Numbered from the stretch's first letter, positions 17,455 to 26,052 are shown. The stretch: DNA of 47,658 bases from an uncultured Ignavibacteria bacterium (GCA_913061095.1 CAJXVM010000014.1:80072-127729); one strand, 5' to 3'. Made by a program: numbers and translations. The notes: generated by a model not told the origin, from the sequence alone.

Positions 17455-18915
17455 ATGGAACAATTTATACTGGGTGCATATGTGTTCTCACTGAGCATCT
17501 TGTTCCTGTTCGGATCACACGGGTTCGTGATGATCTATTATTATTTCAAGAACAAGGACAAGCGGCCGGTGGGAAGGACGGATATGGAAGAGCTTCCCAT
17601 GGTCACCGTCCAGCTCCCGGTGTACAACGAGCTGTATGTCGTGGAGCGGCTCATTGATGCCGTATGTGCCCTTGACTATCCCAGCGACAAACTGGAAATC
17701 CAGGTTCTTGACGACTCGAACGACGAGACCGTGGAAGTTGTCGCCCGGGCGGTCGCGCAAAAAAAGGAGGAGGGGTATGACATCGTACAGGTTCGGCGTG
17801 AGAACAGAGTCGGTTTCAAGGCCGGCGCGCTTCGCTATGGTATGGAAGTCGCCAAGGGTGATTTCATTGCCATTTTTGATGCCGATTTTGTTCCCAAGCC
17901 CAATTTCCTGAAAGATACGCTGCGCCATTTCACCCATGAACGCATCGGAATGGTGCAGACGCGATGGGAGCATCTGAACAACGAATTTTCCCTGCTGACC
18001 CGTGCCCAGGGGATCGCCCTTGACGGCCATTTCGTCATCGAACAGCAGGTGCGCAACAAGTCCGGCTTCTTTATCAACTTCAACGGTACCGCCGGTGTCT
18101 GGCGCCGCGAATGCATCATCGATGCAGGGAACTGGGAAGACGATACGCTGACCGAGGATCTCGATCTCAGCTACCGTGCCCAGCTGAAAGGCTGGAATTT
18201 CGTCTTCCTCAACGATGTGACCTCGCCGGCGGAACTTCCGTCGGAGATCAATGCGCTCAAATCGCAACAGTTCCGCTGGACGAAGGGCGCGATCGAGACG
18301 TCGAAGAAAATCCTTCCCCGCGTCTGGAAGGCCGATCTCCCGCTGCGTGTCAAACTGCAGTCGACCGTTCACCTGACGAACAACCTGGTGTTCCCGTTCA
18401 TCCTGTTGACGGGAATCCTCAATGTCCCGCTGGTATTCATCAAGAATACCGGCCGCTACGAGACCTTTTTCGCCTTCATGTCGATTTTCGTACTCGCGTT
18501 CATCAGTTCCTTCCTGTTCTACCTGTATTCCCAGAAAGACGTGTATCCCGACTGGAAAAAACGGATTTTCCTCTTCCCGCTTTTCATGTCGGGCAGCATG
18601 GGATTCTCGGTGAACAACACGCGCGCCGTGCTTGAAGGGCTGTTCAACCGCAAGAGCGCTTTCATCCGTACGCCGAAATTCAAGATCGAGAACGAAAAGG
18701 ATTCCTGGAAAAACAAGAAGTACCGCGCGACGAGCAAGCTTTCAGTGGCCGCGATATTCGAAATCTTCCTGGCGGCCTATTGCTCCGTCGGGGTGATCGC
18801 ATCCCTCTGGTTTCTTGAAATCGCGGCGCTTCCGTTCCAGCTGCTCTTTTTCCTCGGTTTCGGTCTCGTCGGTCTGCTCTCGATTCGTCACGCGCTGTCA
18901 CCGCAGGGAAGCTGA
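17455..18915 (+). CDS. Membrane glycosyltransferase family 2, cellulose-synthase-like
   Basis: A 486-residue processive-type GT2 enzyme of the inner membrane. One N-terminal helix (about 5-30) precedes the cytoplasmic catalytic domain with the four-part signature of cellulose/hyaluronan synthases: VLDDSNDE, DADFVPKPNFL, TEDLDLSYRA and QQFRWTKG. Four or five further hydrophobic segments follow (about 305-480). It probably polymerises a beta-linked glucan or transfers sugar to a lipid; no PilZ domain or BcsB/C partner is present, so cellulose itself is not supported. It lies 42 bases after lptE, behind a pair of palindromes, which suggests separate control within the run. It may draw on UDP-glucose from the UGP gene elsewhere in the window. 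Confidence 0.85.
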   Translation: MEQFILGAYVFSLSILFLFGSHGFVMIYYYFKNKDKRPVGRTDMEELPMVTVQLPVYNELYVVERLIDAVCALDYPSDKLEIQVLDDSNDETVEVVARAVAQKKEEGYDIVQVRRENRVGFKAGALRYGMEVAKGDFIAIFDADFVPKPNFLKDTLRHFTHERIGMVQTRWEHLNNEFSLLTRAQGIALDGHFVIEQQVRNKSGFFINFNGTAGVWRRECIIDAGNWEDDTLTEDLDLSYRAQLKGWNFVFLNDVTSPAELPSEINALKSQQFRWTKGAIETSKKILPRVWKADLPLRVKLQSTVHLTNNLVFPFILLTGILNVPLVFIKNTGRYETFFAFMSIFVLAFISSFLFYLYSQKDVYPDWKKRIFLFPLFMSGSMGFSVNNTRAVLEGLFNRKSAFIRTPKFKIENEKDSWKNKKYRATSKLSVAAIFEIFLAAYCSVGVIASLWFLEIAALPFQLLFFLGFGLVGLLSIRHALSPQGS

Positions 18916-18953
18916 GCCGGCATTTTCCGAACAAGCGGAAAAGCGTCATTATT

Positions 18954-18965
18954 CGTATGTTACCT
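18954..18965 (+). promoter_or_regulatory. Putative promoter element of the TPR gene
   Basis: Reads CGTATGTTTACC, containing TATGTT, like the elements upstream of gapA, hemB and the HAD/M16 operon and the Bacteroidota TAnnTTTG -7 box. It lies 38 bases after the GT2 stop and immediately before a strong hairpin. Confidence 0.4.
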
Positions 18966-18998
18966 TCGCCACAGCGGAATGGTCTGCTGTGGCGAAGT
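18965..18998. other. Perfect 12-bp inverted repeat in the leader of the TPR gene
   Basis: CTTCGCCACAGC (18965-18976), a 10-base loop, and GCTGTGGCGAAG (18987-18998). It begins just after the putative -10 element, so it would sit at the 5' end of the transcript. No T-run follows on plus, which argues against a simple terminator of the GT2 gene; operator or mRNA-stabilising leader are alternatives. Confidence 0.6.
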
Positions 18999-19032
18999 CC
19001 GTTGATGCACCTGCAGCGATGCAGTCCTGAAG

Positions 19033-19932
19033 ATGTCCAAGACCTCCACACATACCGTCCCGGACGTTGACGCACTCGAGCGCGCGCTGGATGACCATCC
19101 TGCATCCCCGCTGTTCGCGCGCCTTGCCGCCGCGTATATCGATGCGAACCGTCCTGCCCAGGCGCTGAAGACCTGTCTTCAGGGCATGCGCAGCTATCCG
19201 GAATATCCCACCGGTCTGCTCCTGATCGCCAAGGCCCAGGTCATGCTGCGGCAGTACAGCGATGCGCGGGATACGCTGCACGAGCTGCTGCGCATTCTGC
19301 CGTCCTGTCCGGCCGGCGTTCGTCTGCTCGACCGTATGACGGAGCTGGAACTGGAATATCCGCCCTACACCGCGAGTGCGGGAAGTTATTTCGTGGAAGC
19401 GGGATTCGACCGCGCGCTTTCTCACACCGGATCGGAGCAGTTCAGCAGGCAGGACGACATTCTCCCGGATTTCGAAATCAGACGCCCGGGATCGGATGAT
19501 CAGGGAAAAGACCGTGCCGGCGGTCAGCGGTCAGCAGATGAGTCTTCTGCGTATGGTGGCGAGACGGAGCTTCCCGGCGGCGGGGACGGGGAACAGGCGG
19601 ATGATGTCTCGGAGTCGGGGCGCCTGCGGTCCGGACCGCCCGCGTTCGATCTGGCCGGACTCGCATCGAAACTCGAAAACGCGCGCATCCCGGCACTCCC
19701 CGAGCAGAAAGACGATGCCCCTGAGGCGGAAGGGCTCGAGCACATCGAGTCAGTGAATCTCGATGCCCGTCCGATCACCGAGACACTGATCGACATTTAC
19801 ATCCAGCAGGGCCGACTGCGTGAAGCCATCGATGCGCTGCAGCGGCTCTCGGATCGGAATCCCGATCGCACTCAGGAGATTGCAGTGAAAATCCGCGGGC
19901 TGAAAGAGAAGCTTGAAAACGAAGATTCCTGA
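19033..19932 (+). CDS. TPR-containing protein of unknown function
   Basis: A 299-residue soluble protein without signal peptide. Residues 5-110 are tetratricopeptide-like (ALERALDDHPASPLFARLAA, then helices of similar period). Residues about 125-225 are acidic, Gly/Ser/Asp-rich and probably disordered, and 240-295 are helical again (LIDIYIQQGRLREAIDALQR, a last TPR). I cannot assign a specific function. A TPR gene commonly follows lptE in Bacteroidota; here the GT2 gene lies between. It has its own promoter-like element and a hairpin leader. The next gene begins 67 bases downstream. Confidence 0.75.
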   Translation: MSKTSTHTVPDVDALERALDDHPASPLFARLAAAYIDANRPAQALKTCLQGMRSYPEYPTGLLLIAKAQVMLRQYSDARDTLHELLRILPSCPAGVRLLDRMTELELEYPPYTASAGSYFVEAGFDRALSHTGSEQFSRQDDILPDFEIRRPGSDDQGKDRAGGQRSADESSAYGGETELPGGGDGEQADDVSESGRLRSGPPAFDLAGLASKLENARIPALPEQKDDAPEAEGLEHIESVNLDARPITETLIDIYIQQGRLREAIDALQRLSDRNPDRTQEIAVKIRGLKEKLENEDS

Positions 19933-19999
19933 CGTCAGGGTGATGAGAACCTGAGCCCGTGACTATCCCGGTTCCGATTATCAGATTGCAGGAGGCAGC

Positions 20000-20539
20000 A
20001 TGCTGAATACCGAACATTCGTTACTTCTTGTCATTGATGTGCAGGGCAAGCTGGCGGACCTGGTATGGCGCTCTGAACGTCTCCGCGACAATATCCGTAT
20101 CCTCATCGAGGGAATGCGTGTCCTTGGCGTTCCCATGGTAGCGACCGAGCAGTATCCCAGGGGACTCGGTCCGACCGTGGAACCGATCGCCCGGGCACTT
20201 GGCGATGCGCCCGTCATCGAAAAAAACAGTTTCAGTTGCTGCGGGGAATTCGCCTTCGAGGTCAAGCTCAACGAGCTGCACAAGACCGACATCATTGTCT
20301 GCGGCATCGAAACGCATGTCTGCGTCTACCAGACCACGCGCGATCTGCTCGATCTCGGGTACAACGTCCATCTCGTCACCGATGCCGTCTCCAGCCGCAC
20401 CGAAGACAACTGGAAACTCGGCATGGAAAAGTGCAAAACGCTCGGTGCCAAGATGACCGGAACCGAAATGGTGCTTTTCGAAATGCTCAGGAAATCTGGG
20501 ACGGAGGAGTTCAAGGCGATTTCGAAGCTCGTGAAGTAG
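20000..20539 (+). CDS. Isochorismatase-like cysteine hydrolase
   Basis: A 179-residue hydrolase of the isochorismatase/nicotinamidase superfamily. The catalytic triad is visible: Asp in LLVIDVQGKL, the Lys region EKNSFSCC, and nucleophile Cys108 in GIETHVCVYQTTRDLL. The length and the absence of nicotinamidase metal-site histidines suggest the YcaC-like branch with unknown substrate rather than PncA. A perfect AGGAGG at 19990-19995 precedes the ATG. It is followed by a bidirectional terminator shared with the converging M16 gene. Confidence 0.88.
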   Translation: MLNTEHSLLLVIDVQGKLADLVWRSERLRDNIRILIEGMRVLGVPMVATEQYPRGLGPTVEPIARALGDAPVIEKNSFSCCGEFAFEVKLNELHKTDIIVCGIETHVCVYQTTRDLLDLGYNVHLVTDAVSSRTEDNWKLGMEKCKTLGAKMTGTEMVLFEMLRKSGTEEFKAISKLVK

Positions 20540-20617
20540 GTTGTGCGAGAGCATCGGGAGGGGCGTGAGGAGCGTGAGGACAGACGGCAGCCCACAGGCA
20601 AGGCAATTAAGAACACA

Positions 20618-20655
20618 ACGGCCGCCCCGGGAAACCGGAGCGGCCGTCTGCTTTT
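20618..20655. terminator. Bidirectional intrinsic terminator
   Basis: Stem ACGGCCGC (20618-20625) with GCGGCCGT (20640-20647), extended inside by CCGG/CCGG. On plus it is followed by CTGCTTTT; on minus by TGTGTTCTT. It lies between the converging isochorismatase and M16 genes. Confidence 0.85.
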
Positions 20656-20685
20656 CAGGCACAGAATCGGGTTGTTGACCTGCGG

Positions 20686-22809
20686 TCAGTTGACCTGCTT
20701 CGTGAACGTCGATTCATCGATGTCGCTGTTGTGCGTGTACGATGTGATCGTCGCTTTCAGCGTCATGGCGGGATTTTCCGTCTGCAGGCTGAAGGGCAGC
20801 ATCACACCGTCCACCGCGCGATAGTCGCTGAAGCGCGTGACACTGGTCATCGGACCCTGCGGCGTTTCTGCCGTCTCCGATTCACCGTAGAGCAGGAAGC
20901 TGTTCGCGTCGATGAGCATCTCCTTTTCCGAATGCTTCCGCTTCACGTTCAGCACGTACACCGTGCGGTCTTCCATTTTTTTCTTCTCCGTGAGCGCGAC
21001 CTCGACGCCGGGAGCATTGAGATGCAGCATCTCGTTGAAGATGTTGTCTTCAAGTGTCTTCTCCAGATCCTCGCCGCTGAGTTCCGTCACGGGCTGCATC
21101 GGCTGACTGACGACGGCGGTCTCTCCGTCAATCCATTCCTCGAATTCCAGCATCTGCATGCCGCCGCCCATGTCGACGGCCATGGTCATGAGCTGATACT
21201 TCTTGTTCGGTGCCATTTCGATTTCCTTCAGCGTGCCTTCCGCCTCTCCGCCCATGCCGAGCGCGATCGAGACGTCGGCCTCGGTGATACGCGATTCGAT
21301 CTTTTCGAGAGTCGTGCGGCCGCCCATTGCCTCGATGGCTTTTTCGATCAGCGACTGCGCATCCATGTCCACATCGAGCGACACTGCGGCGTTCACCGGC
21401 TGCATGTCCGCATCATACATGTGAACGTCGCCGAACTGCGCGAGCGGTTCAGCGATCACATCGGCGTCACCGACGGCGAGCAGTGCAATGTTGTCGGTAT
21501 CGAGATATTTCCGCGCCACGCGTCGTACGTCGGCGGGAGTCACCGCCATGATGTTCTGCACGTAATTACGGTAGTAATCCTTCGGCAGGTCGTACAGGTC
21601 GATATTCTGCACCATGCGCGCGATGGTGGTCGGACTCTCAAGCCCGAGCAGGAAGCGCCCGCTTGCGTACTGCTTGTGCATCTCCAGTTCCTCGGTATCC
21701 ACACTCTCGTCGCGCATCCGCTCCATTTCGTAAATCACCTGCGTGAAGGCGGAGTCGGTCGCGATGCGTCGCACCGAGGCGGAAGCGTTCCAGAGCCCGG
21801 CGTTTTTGCGCGCTTCCACACTGCTGTAGGCGCCGTACGTGAAGCCGTGCGTCTCGCGTAGGTTGGCGAACAGACGGCCGCTGAAGCCGCCGCCGATAAT
21901 CGAGTTCATCATCGACAGCGCGATGTAATCGGGATTGCTGCGTTCGATGCTGCTCGTGGTGACGGTGATGGCCGTCTGCGTCTGCGTCTTGCCGAGATCC
22001 ACGAGGTGCACCGTGCGGCCGGTGATCGGTTCCGGGGATGTGAAGTCGTCTGCGGGAAGCGGCGCCTTCGCCCAGCTGCCGAAATACTTCCGGATAACAG
22101 GGAGGATTTCATCCTCCGTCACATCGCCGACGACGGCAAGCGAGGCATTGTTGGGGACAAAGAAACGACTGTGAAAGGAGGCGAGATCATCGCGCGTGAT
22201 GGCATTGACATCCTCCTCGGTCTGGAAATTGGCGTAGGGGTGGACGTTATATCCCACGGTAATCTGCAGGCGGCCCATCACGGCGTCGGGATCCCTGTGA
22301 ATCGTCTTGAGTCCCGAAAGCGTCTGTGTTTTCAGCTTGGCGAGCTCATCCTCCGGGAAGGAGGCGTTGTAGAGCGCGTCGGTCATCAGTCCGAGCAGCT
22401 TGTCCATGTGTTTCTTGAGGCCGGAGCCGTTCAGCGACATCTGGTCATCGGCGGCGCTTGCGCTGATACTCAGACCGAGCAGATCCGCCTCACGCGCAAA
22501 TTCCAGCGATGAGCGCGAATTCGTTCCGGAGGTCAGCAGATCCGTTGTGAAACCGGCGACCCCCGATTTGTCACCGTCGTACTCGCTGCCCGTGCGGAAG
22601 AGGAGACGGAAGGTGACTACCGGCTGCGCCGGATTGTTGATGACAAACACCTTCAATCCGTTGTCCAGTTCGGTTTCATTGAACTCGGGGAAGGACGCCT
22701 CCGGCGCGGGACCCGGTTCGGGTTTCTGTGAACGATCGATCTGTGCGGCTGCCTGCCCTCCGATGAGAAGCAGGATCAGCGCGGCTGCGATAATATGAAT
22801 GTGTTTCAT
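20686..22809 (-). CDS. M16-family peptidase homologue without zinc site, fused to a C-terminal lipoprotein-sorting-like domain
   Basis: A 707-residue exported protein. A signal peptide (IIAAALILLLIGGQAAAQ) precedes an M16B fold (about 40-470) whose HxxEH zinc motif is replaced: the site reads GVAGFTTDLLTSGT, so it is a non-catalytic subunit. The substrate-binding segment of such partners is present (GGGFSGRLFANLRETHGFTYGAYSS). Residues about 480-707 form an extra beta-rich domain (LIEKAIEAMGGRTTLEKIES, EMLIDANSFLLYGE, FSDYRAVDGVMLPFSLQTE) resembling LolA/outer-membrane lipoprotein-sorting folds. The catalytic M16 gene lies 31 bases upstream; the two probably form a periplasmic heterodimer. 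The identity of the C-terminal domain is inferred. Confidence 0.88.
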   Translation of the reverse strand: MKHIHIIAAALILLLIGGQAAAQIDRSQKPEPGPAPEASFPEFNETELDNGLKVFVINNPAQPVVTFRLLFRTGSEYDGDKSGVAGFTTDLLTSGTNSRSSLEFAREADLLGLSISASAADDQMSLNGSGLKKHMDKLLGLMTDALYNASFPEDELAKLKTQTLSGLKTIHRDPDAVMGRLQITVGYNVHPYANFQTEEDVNAITRDDLASFHSRFFVPNNASLAVVGDVTEDEILPVIRKYFGSWAKAPLPADDFTSPEPITGRTVHLVDLGKTQTQTAITVTTSSIERSNPDYIALSMMNSIIGGGFSGRLFANLRETHGFTYGAYSSVEARKNAGLWNASASVRRIATDSAFTQVIYEMERMRDESVDTEELEMHKQYASGRFLLGLESPTTIARMVQNIDLYDLPKDYYRNYVQNIMAVTPADVRRVARKYLDTDNIALLAVGDADVIAEPLAQFGDVHMYDADMQPVNAAVSLDVDMDAQSLIEKAIEAMGGRTTLEKIESRITEADVSIALGMGGEAEGTLKEIEMAPNKKYQLMTMAVDMGGGMQMLEFEEWIDGETAVVSQPMQPVTELSGEDLEKTLEDNIFNEMLHLNAPGVEVALTEKKKMEDRTVYVLNVKRKHSEKEMLIDANSFLLYGESETAETPQGPMTSVTRFSDYRAVDGVMLPFSLQTENPAMTLKATITSYTHNSDIDESTFTKQVN

Positions 22810-22840
22810 TGCGTGTATTCCTGTGTTCTCTTGAGAGGGA

Positions 22841-24169
22841 TCAGCTGTTGGTATCCATGACCACGTACTTCACGGCGTTGCGTCGCTCGGGACGCAGATA
22901 CTCCTGCGCAACGCGCTGGATGTCTTCGCGCGTGACGTTCATATATTTCTCGAGTTCCCTGTTGACCAGGTCGGTGTCGTTGTAGAACAGCGAGTACGCC
23001 GCGAGATTGCGCAGCTTGGAGTCGAGTGAAAGGAAGCTGCGCGTGAAGGAGGTTTCCTTTGCGTTGCGCACCTTCTGGAACTCCTCTTCGGTAATCCCTT
23101 TGTTCTGCACCTTTTCAATTTCCTCGCGGATGGCATTCTCAATGGGCTCAAATCCCACACCCGCATTGGCGATGGCGATAAACGCGAACATGCCGGCCTT
23201 GTCGAGCGGCATGCCGAAGCTCGAAGCCTGCAGTGCGAGCTGATCGGTATCGACGAGACGCTGATACAGGCGCGAGCTCTTTCCGCGGGAAAGGACGTCG
23301 GAAAGGAGATCGAGTGCGTAGGCATCCTCATTGCGGTAGTCGACGGTCACATAGGATTCGATGTAGGCAGGAAGCGGGGTGACTTCCTCTTCGACGATCA
23401 GCTCACGCGGTTCGGTCTGCTCGGGAATGACCACCGTGCGGCGCTCCGGATCGGGACCGGAAGGGATGCTCCCGAAATACTGTTCGATCCATTCCTTTGT
23501 CTGCGCTACTTCGAGGTCCCCGCCCACGACCAGACAGGCATTGTTCGGCAGGTAGTATTTGTCATGGAACGTGCGGAATTCCTCGATGGAGGCACTATTG
23601 ATATCCTGTGCCACACCGATGGGCATCCACTCATACGGCGTGCCCTTGAAGGTGGTCTTGAACAGGTTGTCGCCGAGTGTGCCGAACGGGCGTCCCTCAT
23701 AGCGCTGCTTGAGTTCCTCCTTGACGACCTTGCGCTGCGTTTCCACGCCGAGCGAGTCGACGACCAGGTGCATCATGCGTTCGGATTCAATCCACAGCGC
23801 GAGCTCGAGCTGGTTGACGGGTACCTTGAAAAAATAATCCGTCTGATCGAAGGACGTCGAGGCGTTGAGCACGCCACCGGCAGCGGTGATCAGTTTGTCG
23901 ATTTTGCCGCGCTCGATGTTCTCGGTTCCCTCGAACATCAGGTGCTCGAAGAAATGCGCGAAGCCGGTGCGGCCCTCCACCTCGTCCTTGGATCCGACGC
24001 GGTACAGGCAGTAGGTCATGGCGGTCGGCGCCGAGCGATCGACGTGCAGGATGACCGTCAGGCCGTTATCAAGCGTGTATTCCTCGTAGTCGATGGGTTT
24101 GAAGTCCTGCGCGCCGGCGCTCATGGCGGCCAGGAGCAGAATCAGCAGAAGGGGAAAACGGTGTGTCAT
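22841..24169 (-). CDS. M16-family zinc metallopeptidase (catalytic subunit)
   Basis: A 442-residue exported insulinase-family protease. After the signal peptide (FPLLLILLLAAMSAGAQ), the inverted zinc motif is intact: His72, Glu75 and His76 in AHFFEHLMFEGT, with the downstream glutamate supplied in the WIESERM region. It is the M16B size (about 430 residues), which works as a dimer with a partner bearing the R/Y substrate pocket, here the following gene. Such pairs degrade peptides in the periplasm; the substrate is unknown. The HAD gene is 27 bases upstream, so the three form an operon. Confidence 0.93.
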   Translation of the reverse strand: MTHRFPLLLILLLAAMSAGAQDFKPIDYEEYTLDNGLTVILHVDRSAPTAMTYCLYRVGSKDEVEGRTGFAHFFEHLMFEGTENIERGKIDKLITAAGGVLNASTSFDQTDYFFKVPVNQLELALWIESERMMHLVVDSLGVETQRKVVKEELKQRYEGRPFGTLGDNLFKTTFKGTPYEWMPIGVAQDINSASIEEFRTFHDKYYLPNNACLVVGGDLEVAQTKEWIEQYFGSIPSGPDPERRTVVIPEQTEPRELIVEEEVTPLPAYIESYVTVDYRNEDAYALDLLSDVLSRGKSSRLYQRLVDTDQLALQASSFGMPLDKAGMFAFIAIANAGVGFEPIENAIREEIEKVQNKGITEEEFQKVRNAKETSFTRSFLSLDSKLRNLAAYSLFYNDTDLVNRELEKYMNVTREDIQRVAQEYLRPERRNAVKYVVMDTNS

Positions 24170-24196
24170 AAAGACAGCCTCTGGAATGAAAAAATG

Positions 24197-24865
24197 TTAT
24201 GTGATGTGATTGTTCGTCTCAGTGCGCTGAAGGATGGGAAGATCCGGCAGCTCGCGGATGTCGTGAATGACCACATCCGCCAGGCCGAGGTATTCGCGAC
24301 CGAGCGTGGTTTCGACCGCCACGCAGGTCATGCCGGCATTTTTGGCCGATTCGATGCCCAGCGGGGCGTTTTCGACCACGACGCATTGCTCCGGTGCCAG
24401 ACTCATATGATGCATGGGAGCGAGGTAGGGATCCGGATTGGGTTTCGCGCGATGAACCTCGTCGCCGCTGATCAGGAAATCGAACAGTGCGCGGCGGTTT
24501 TCGGGAAGCGCGGCTTCCATGTTTTTCCTGGAGGATGCGGTGACCAGCGCCGTGCGGAATCCCCGCACGCGCAGGTCCGCAATGACCTCGAACACATGCG
24601 GGAAATACGACATTTTCACGATGGAGCGGTAATACGCGCGCTTGCGGTCGATGAATGCCTCATGCTGATCCGCGGGGAGCGAAACGCCCGCCTCCTCGAG
24701 GAAGGTGGGGAGGATTTCGCGTGATGCGCGTCCCTCATGCAGCAGCACTGAATGCTCGGAGACACTGCCCCCAAGCTCCTGGAACATCTTCTCCCACGCA
24801 AGATAGTGGTAATGCAGTGTATCGGCGATGACCCCGTCAAGGTCGAAAAATACCGCTTCGATCAT
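24197..24865 (-). CDS. HAD-superfamily phosphatase, beta-phosphoglucomutase-like
   Basis: A 222-residue HAD hydrolase. Motif I is FFDLDGVIADT with the nucleophile and acid Asp, motif II is ALVTASS, motif III includes KPNPDPY, and motif IV VVVENAPLGIESA has Glu where others have Asp-Asp. The alpha-helical cap between motifs I and II is of the PGM type. It could be a beta-phosphoglucomutase, fitting a glucan-degrading cell, or a sugar phosphatase; the sequence alone does not decide. It opens the HAD/M16/M16 operon and is preceded 16 bases upstream by a TATGTT promoter-like element. Confidence 0.88.
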   Translation of the reverse strand: MIEAVFFDLDGVIADTLHYHYLAWEKMFQELGGSVSEHSVLLHEGRASREILPTFLEEAGVSLPADQHEAFIDRKRAYYRSIVKMSYFPHVFEVIADLRVRGFRTALVTASSRKNMEAALPENRRALFDFLISGDEVHRAKPNPDPYLAPMHHMSLAPEQCVVVENAPLGIESAKNAGMTCVAVETTLGREYLGLADVVIHDIRELPDLPILQRTETNNHIT

Positions 24866-24880
24866 ATGAGATGCAGCTGT

Positions 24881-24888
24881 GGAACATA
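24881..24888 (-). promoter_or_regulatory. Putative promoter element of the HAD/M16 operon
   Basis: Reads TATGTTCC on minus, 16 bases before the ATG at 24865, giving a very short leader. It matches the TATGTT element found before gapA, hemB and the TPR gene. Confidence 0.35.
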
Positions 24889-24999
24889 CACGGGAAAATC
24901 CGCTCGTCCGGCGGAAAATCCTTCAATCTTATAATTTACGCACAAAACGGAGAAAAGTTCTAGTCAATAGAGTAGGCAGGAGTACGCGGAGGTTTTTTT

Positions 25000-25154
25000 A
25001 CCGCGGAGGAACGCAGAGGAAGACAGAGAATGGGTTCGATACGCGGTTTGTTTGAACTGGAGCTTTCACGATGGTGATCGTGCAGACCTGCGATGGCGGA
25101 ATCGACACCCCGCGCCGTAAAAGTTCTCTGTGTTCCTCTGCGCTGATCTGCGGT
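25000..25154. repeat. Imperfect inverted repeat, 31-base arms
   Basis: The left arm (25000-25030) begins ACCGCGGAGG and ends ACAGAGAA; the right arm (25124-25154) is its inverse with five mismatches, sharing CGCAGAGGAA. T-runs flank the outer ends. The 93-base centre shows no coding signal. The arms look like a dispersed intergenic repeat rather than a terminator. Confidence 0.75.
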
Positions 25155-25189
25155 GAAAAATTCTGCGTCCTCTGCCCAACTCGCTGATA

Positions 25190-25813
25190 CTACATCACCG
25201 GGAGGATGACCTCGAGCAGCAGCCAGATCTGAGCGAGTGTCAGGACGATACCCGCCGCGGCGCCGGCGAGAACCTGGGGGAGATCATGGGCGCGCAGGGC
25301 GATGCGGGCCCAGCCGAGGAGAATGACAACGGAAAGCAGCCAGAGCAGGTCCGCGCCGAGGACGGGCCAGAGAAAGACCAGCGGTCCGGTGAGTCCCATC
25401 ATGTGCGCGCTGATCTTCCAGCGGAGGTTGATCGCGTACAGAATGAGCGTGTTGACGGCGAAGCACCACATCAGTCCCCAGACGAACACCGAAGCGTCGA
25501 GGAAAAGCAACAGCATCAGTCCGCCGAAGGATATACCCGCGCTGATGAGGTAGGGCTGCGTGCGCTGCACGCGCTCGGGCACGTCGTAGGCGGTGACGCG
25601 ATCAAGACGCTGCAGATAAAGCACGTAGACGATCTGCAATCCGCCTCCGCAGGCCGCGGCCACCAGCCAGACGACGATGCGATGGAAGATGCTGCCGTGT
25701 TCGTATCCGAGAACGAGCACGGCGAACACGGCTGCCGCAACGACGGGCGGGACGAGCAGCACGGAGATGCGATGCGCGAAGCGCAGGGCGGGGGAGGTGT
25801 CGGGTGCACTCAT
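25190..25813 (-). CDS. PAP2-like integral membrane protein with degenerate catalytic motifs
   Basis: A 207-residue protein with six predicted membrane segments. The pattern resembles PAP2 phosphatases: ERVQRTQPYLISAG where motif 1 (KxxxxxxRP) would be, WKISAHMMGLTGP in place of PSGH, and RIALRAHDLPQVLAGAAAG in place of SRxxxxxHxxxD. Several catalytic positions differ (Ala before His in motif 2, Gln for the final Asp), so activity is doubtful. I start at ATG 25813 (MSAPDTSPALRF); the frame stays open 81 bases further upstream, but that part lacks hydrophobic or family character. Function unknown. It stands alone between two repeat-bearing gaps. Confidence 0.65.
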   Translation of the reverse strand: MSAPDTSPALRFAHRISVLLVPPVVAAAVFAVLVLGYEHGSIFHRIVVWLVAAACGGGLQIVYVLYLQRLDRVTAYDVPERVQRTQPYLISAGISFGGLMLLLFLDASVFVWGLMWCFAVNTLILYAINLRWKISAHMMGLTGPLVFLWPVLGADLLWLLSVVILLGWARIALRAHDLPQVLAGAAAGIVLTLAQIWLLLEVILPVM

Positions 25814-25892
25814 GCCTGCAAAATGGGAAAGCTCGCGGGAATATGAAACTGCGATGGACATCGTCGGCACGCATCCGCTCTGCGCCGATTCC

Positions 25893-25959
25893 ATCCTGCG
25901 GCCGGTGGCGTCCTGCGTCCGGTGGCATCCCCTGAACGATAGTATCCTGTGCCCGGTGG
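25893..25959. repeat. Three imperfect 17-base direct repeats
   Basis: ATCCTGCGGCCGGTGGC (25893), GTCCTGCGTCCGGTGGC (25910) and ATCCTGTGCCCGGTGG (25944). They lie in the 239-base gap upstream of the secreted-protein gene and have no evident function. Confidence 0.55.
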
Positions 25960-26040
25960 TGCGTGAGGGACGAAGGGAGAGCTGTGGGTCTTGATCCCTG
26001 CAGCCCCGATGCGTACTATATTTTTTTTCGCTTCAAGGAA

Positions 26041-26047
26041 AGGAGGG
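26041..26047 (+). promoter_or_regulatory. Ribosome binding site that sets the start of the 1,032-residue secreted protein
   Basis: AGGAGGG, 5 bases before ATG 26053. It selects this start over an in-frame codon 90 bases upstream, and the resulting protein begins with a proper signal peptide. A TATATTTT stretch at about 26017-26024 may be the promoter element. Confidence 0.7.
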
Positions 26048-26052
26048 CATCC

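Larger units (their letters stand above)
24866..25189. other. Intergenic region with inverted repeat
   Basis: A 324-base gap between a start (HAD gene) and a stop (PAP2-like gene), both on minus. It contains the HAD promoter-like element and the inverted repeat at 25000-25154. No plausible coding sequence or RNA gene was seen. Confidence 0.6.

Noticed and set aside
20686-22809. Broken or frameshifted catalytic M16 gene
   Set aside because: The reading frame is intact over 707 codons and the sequence has the features of a normal non-catalytic partner, so it is not a pseudogene.
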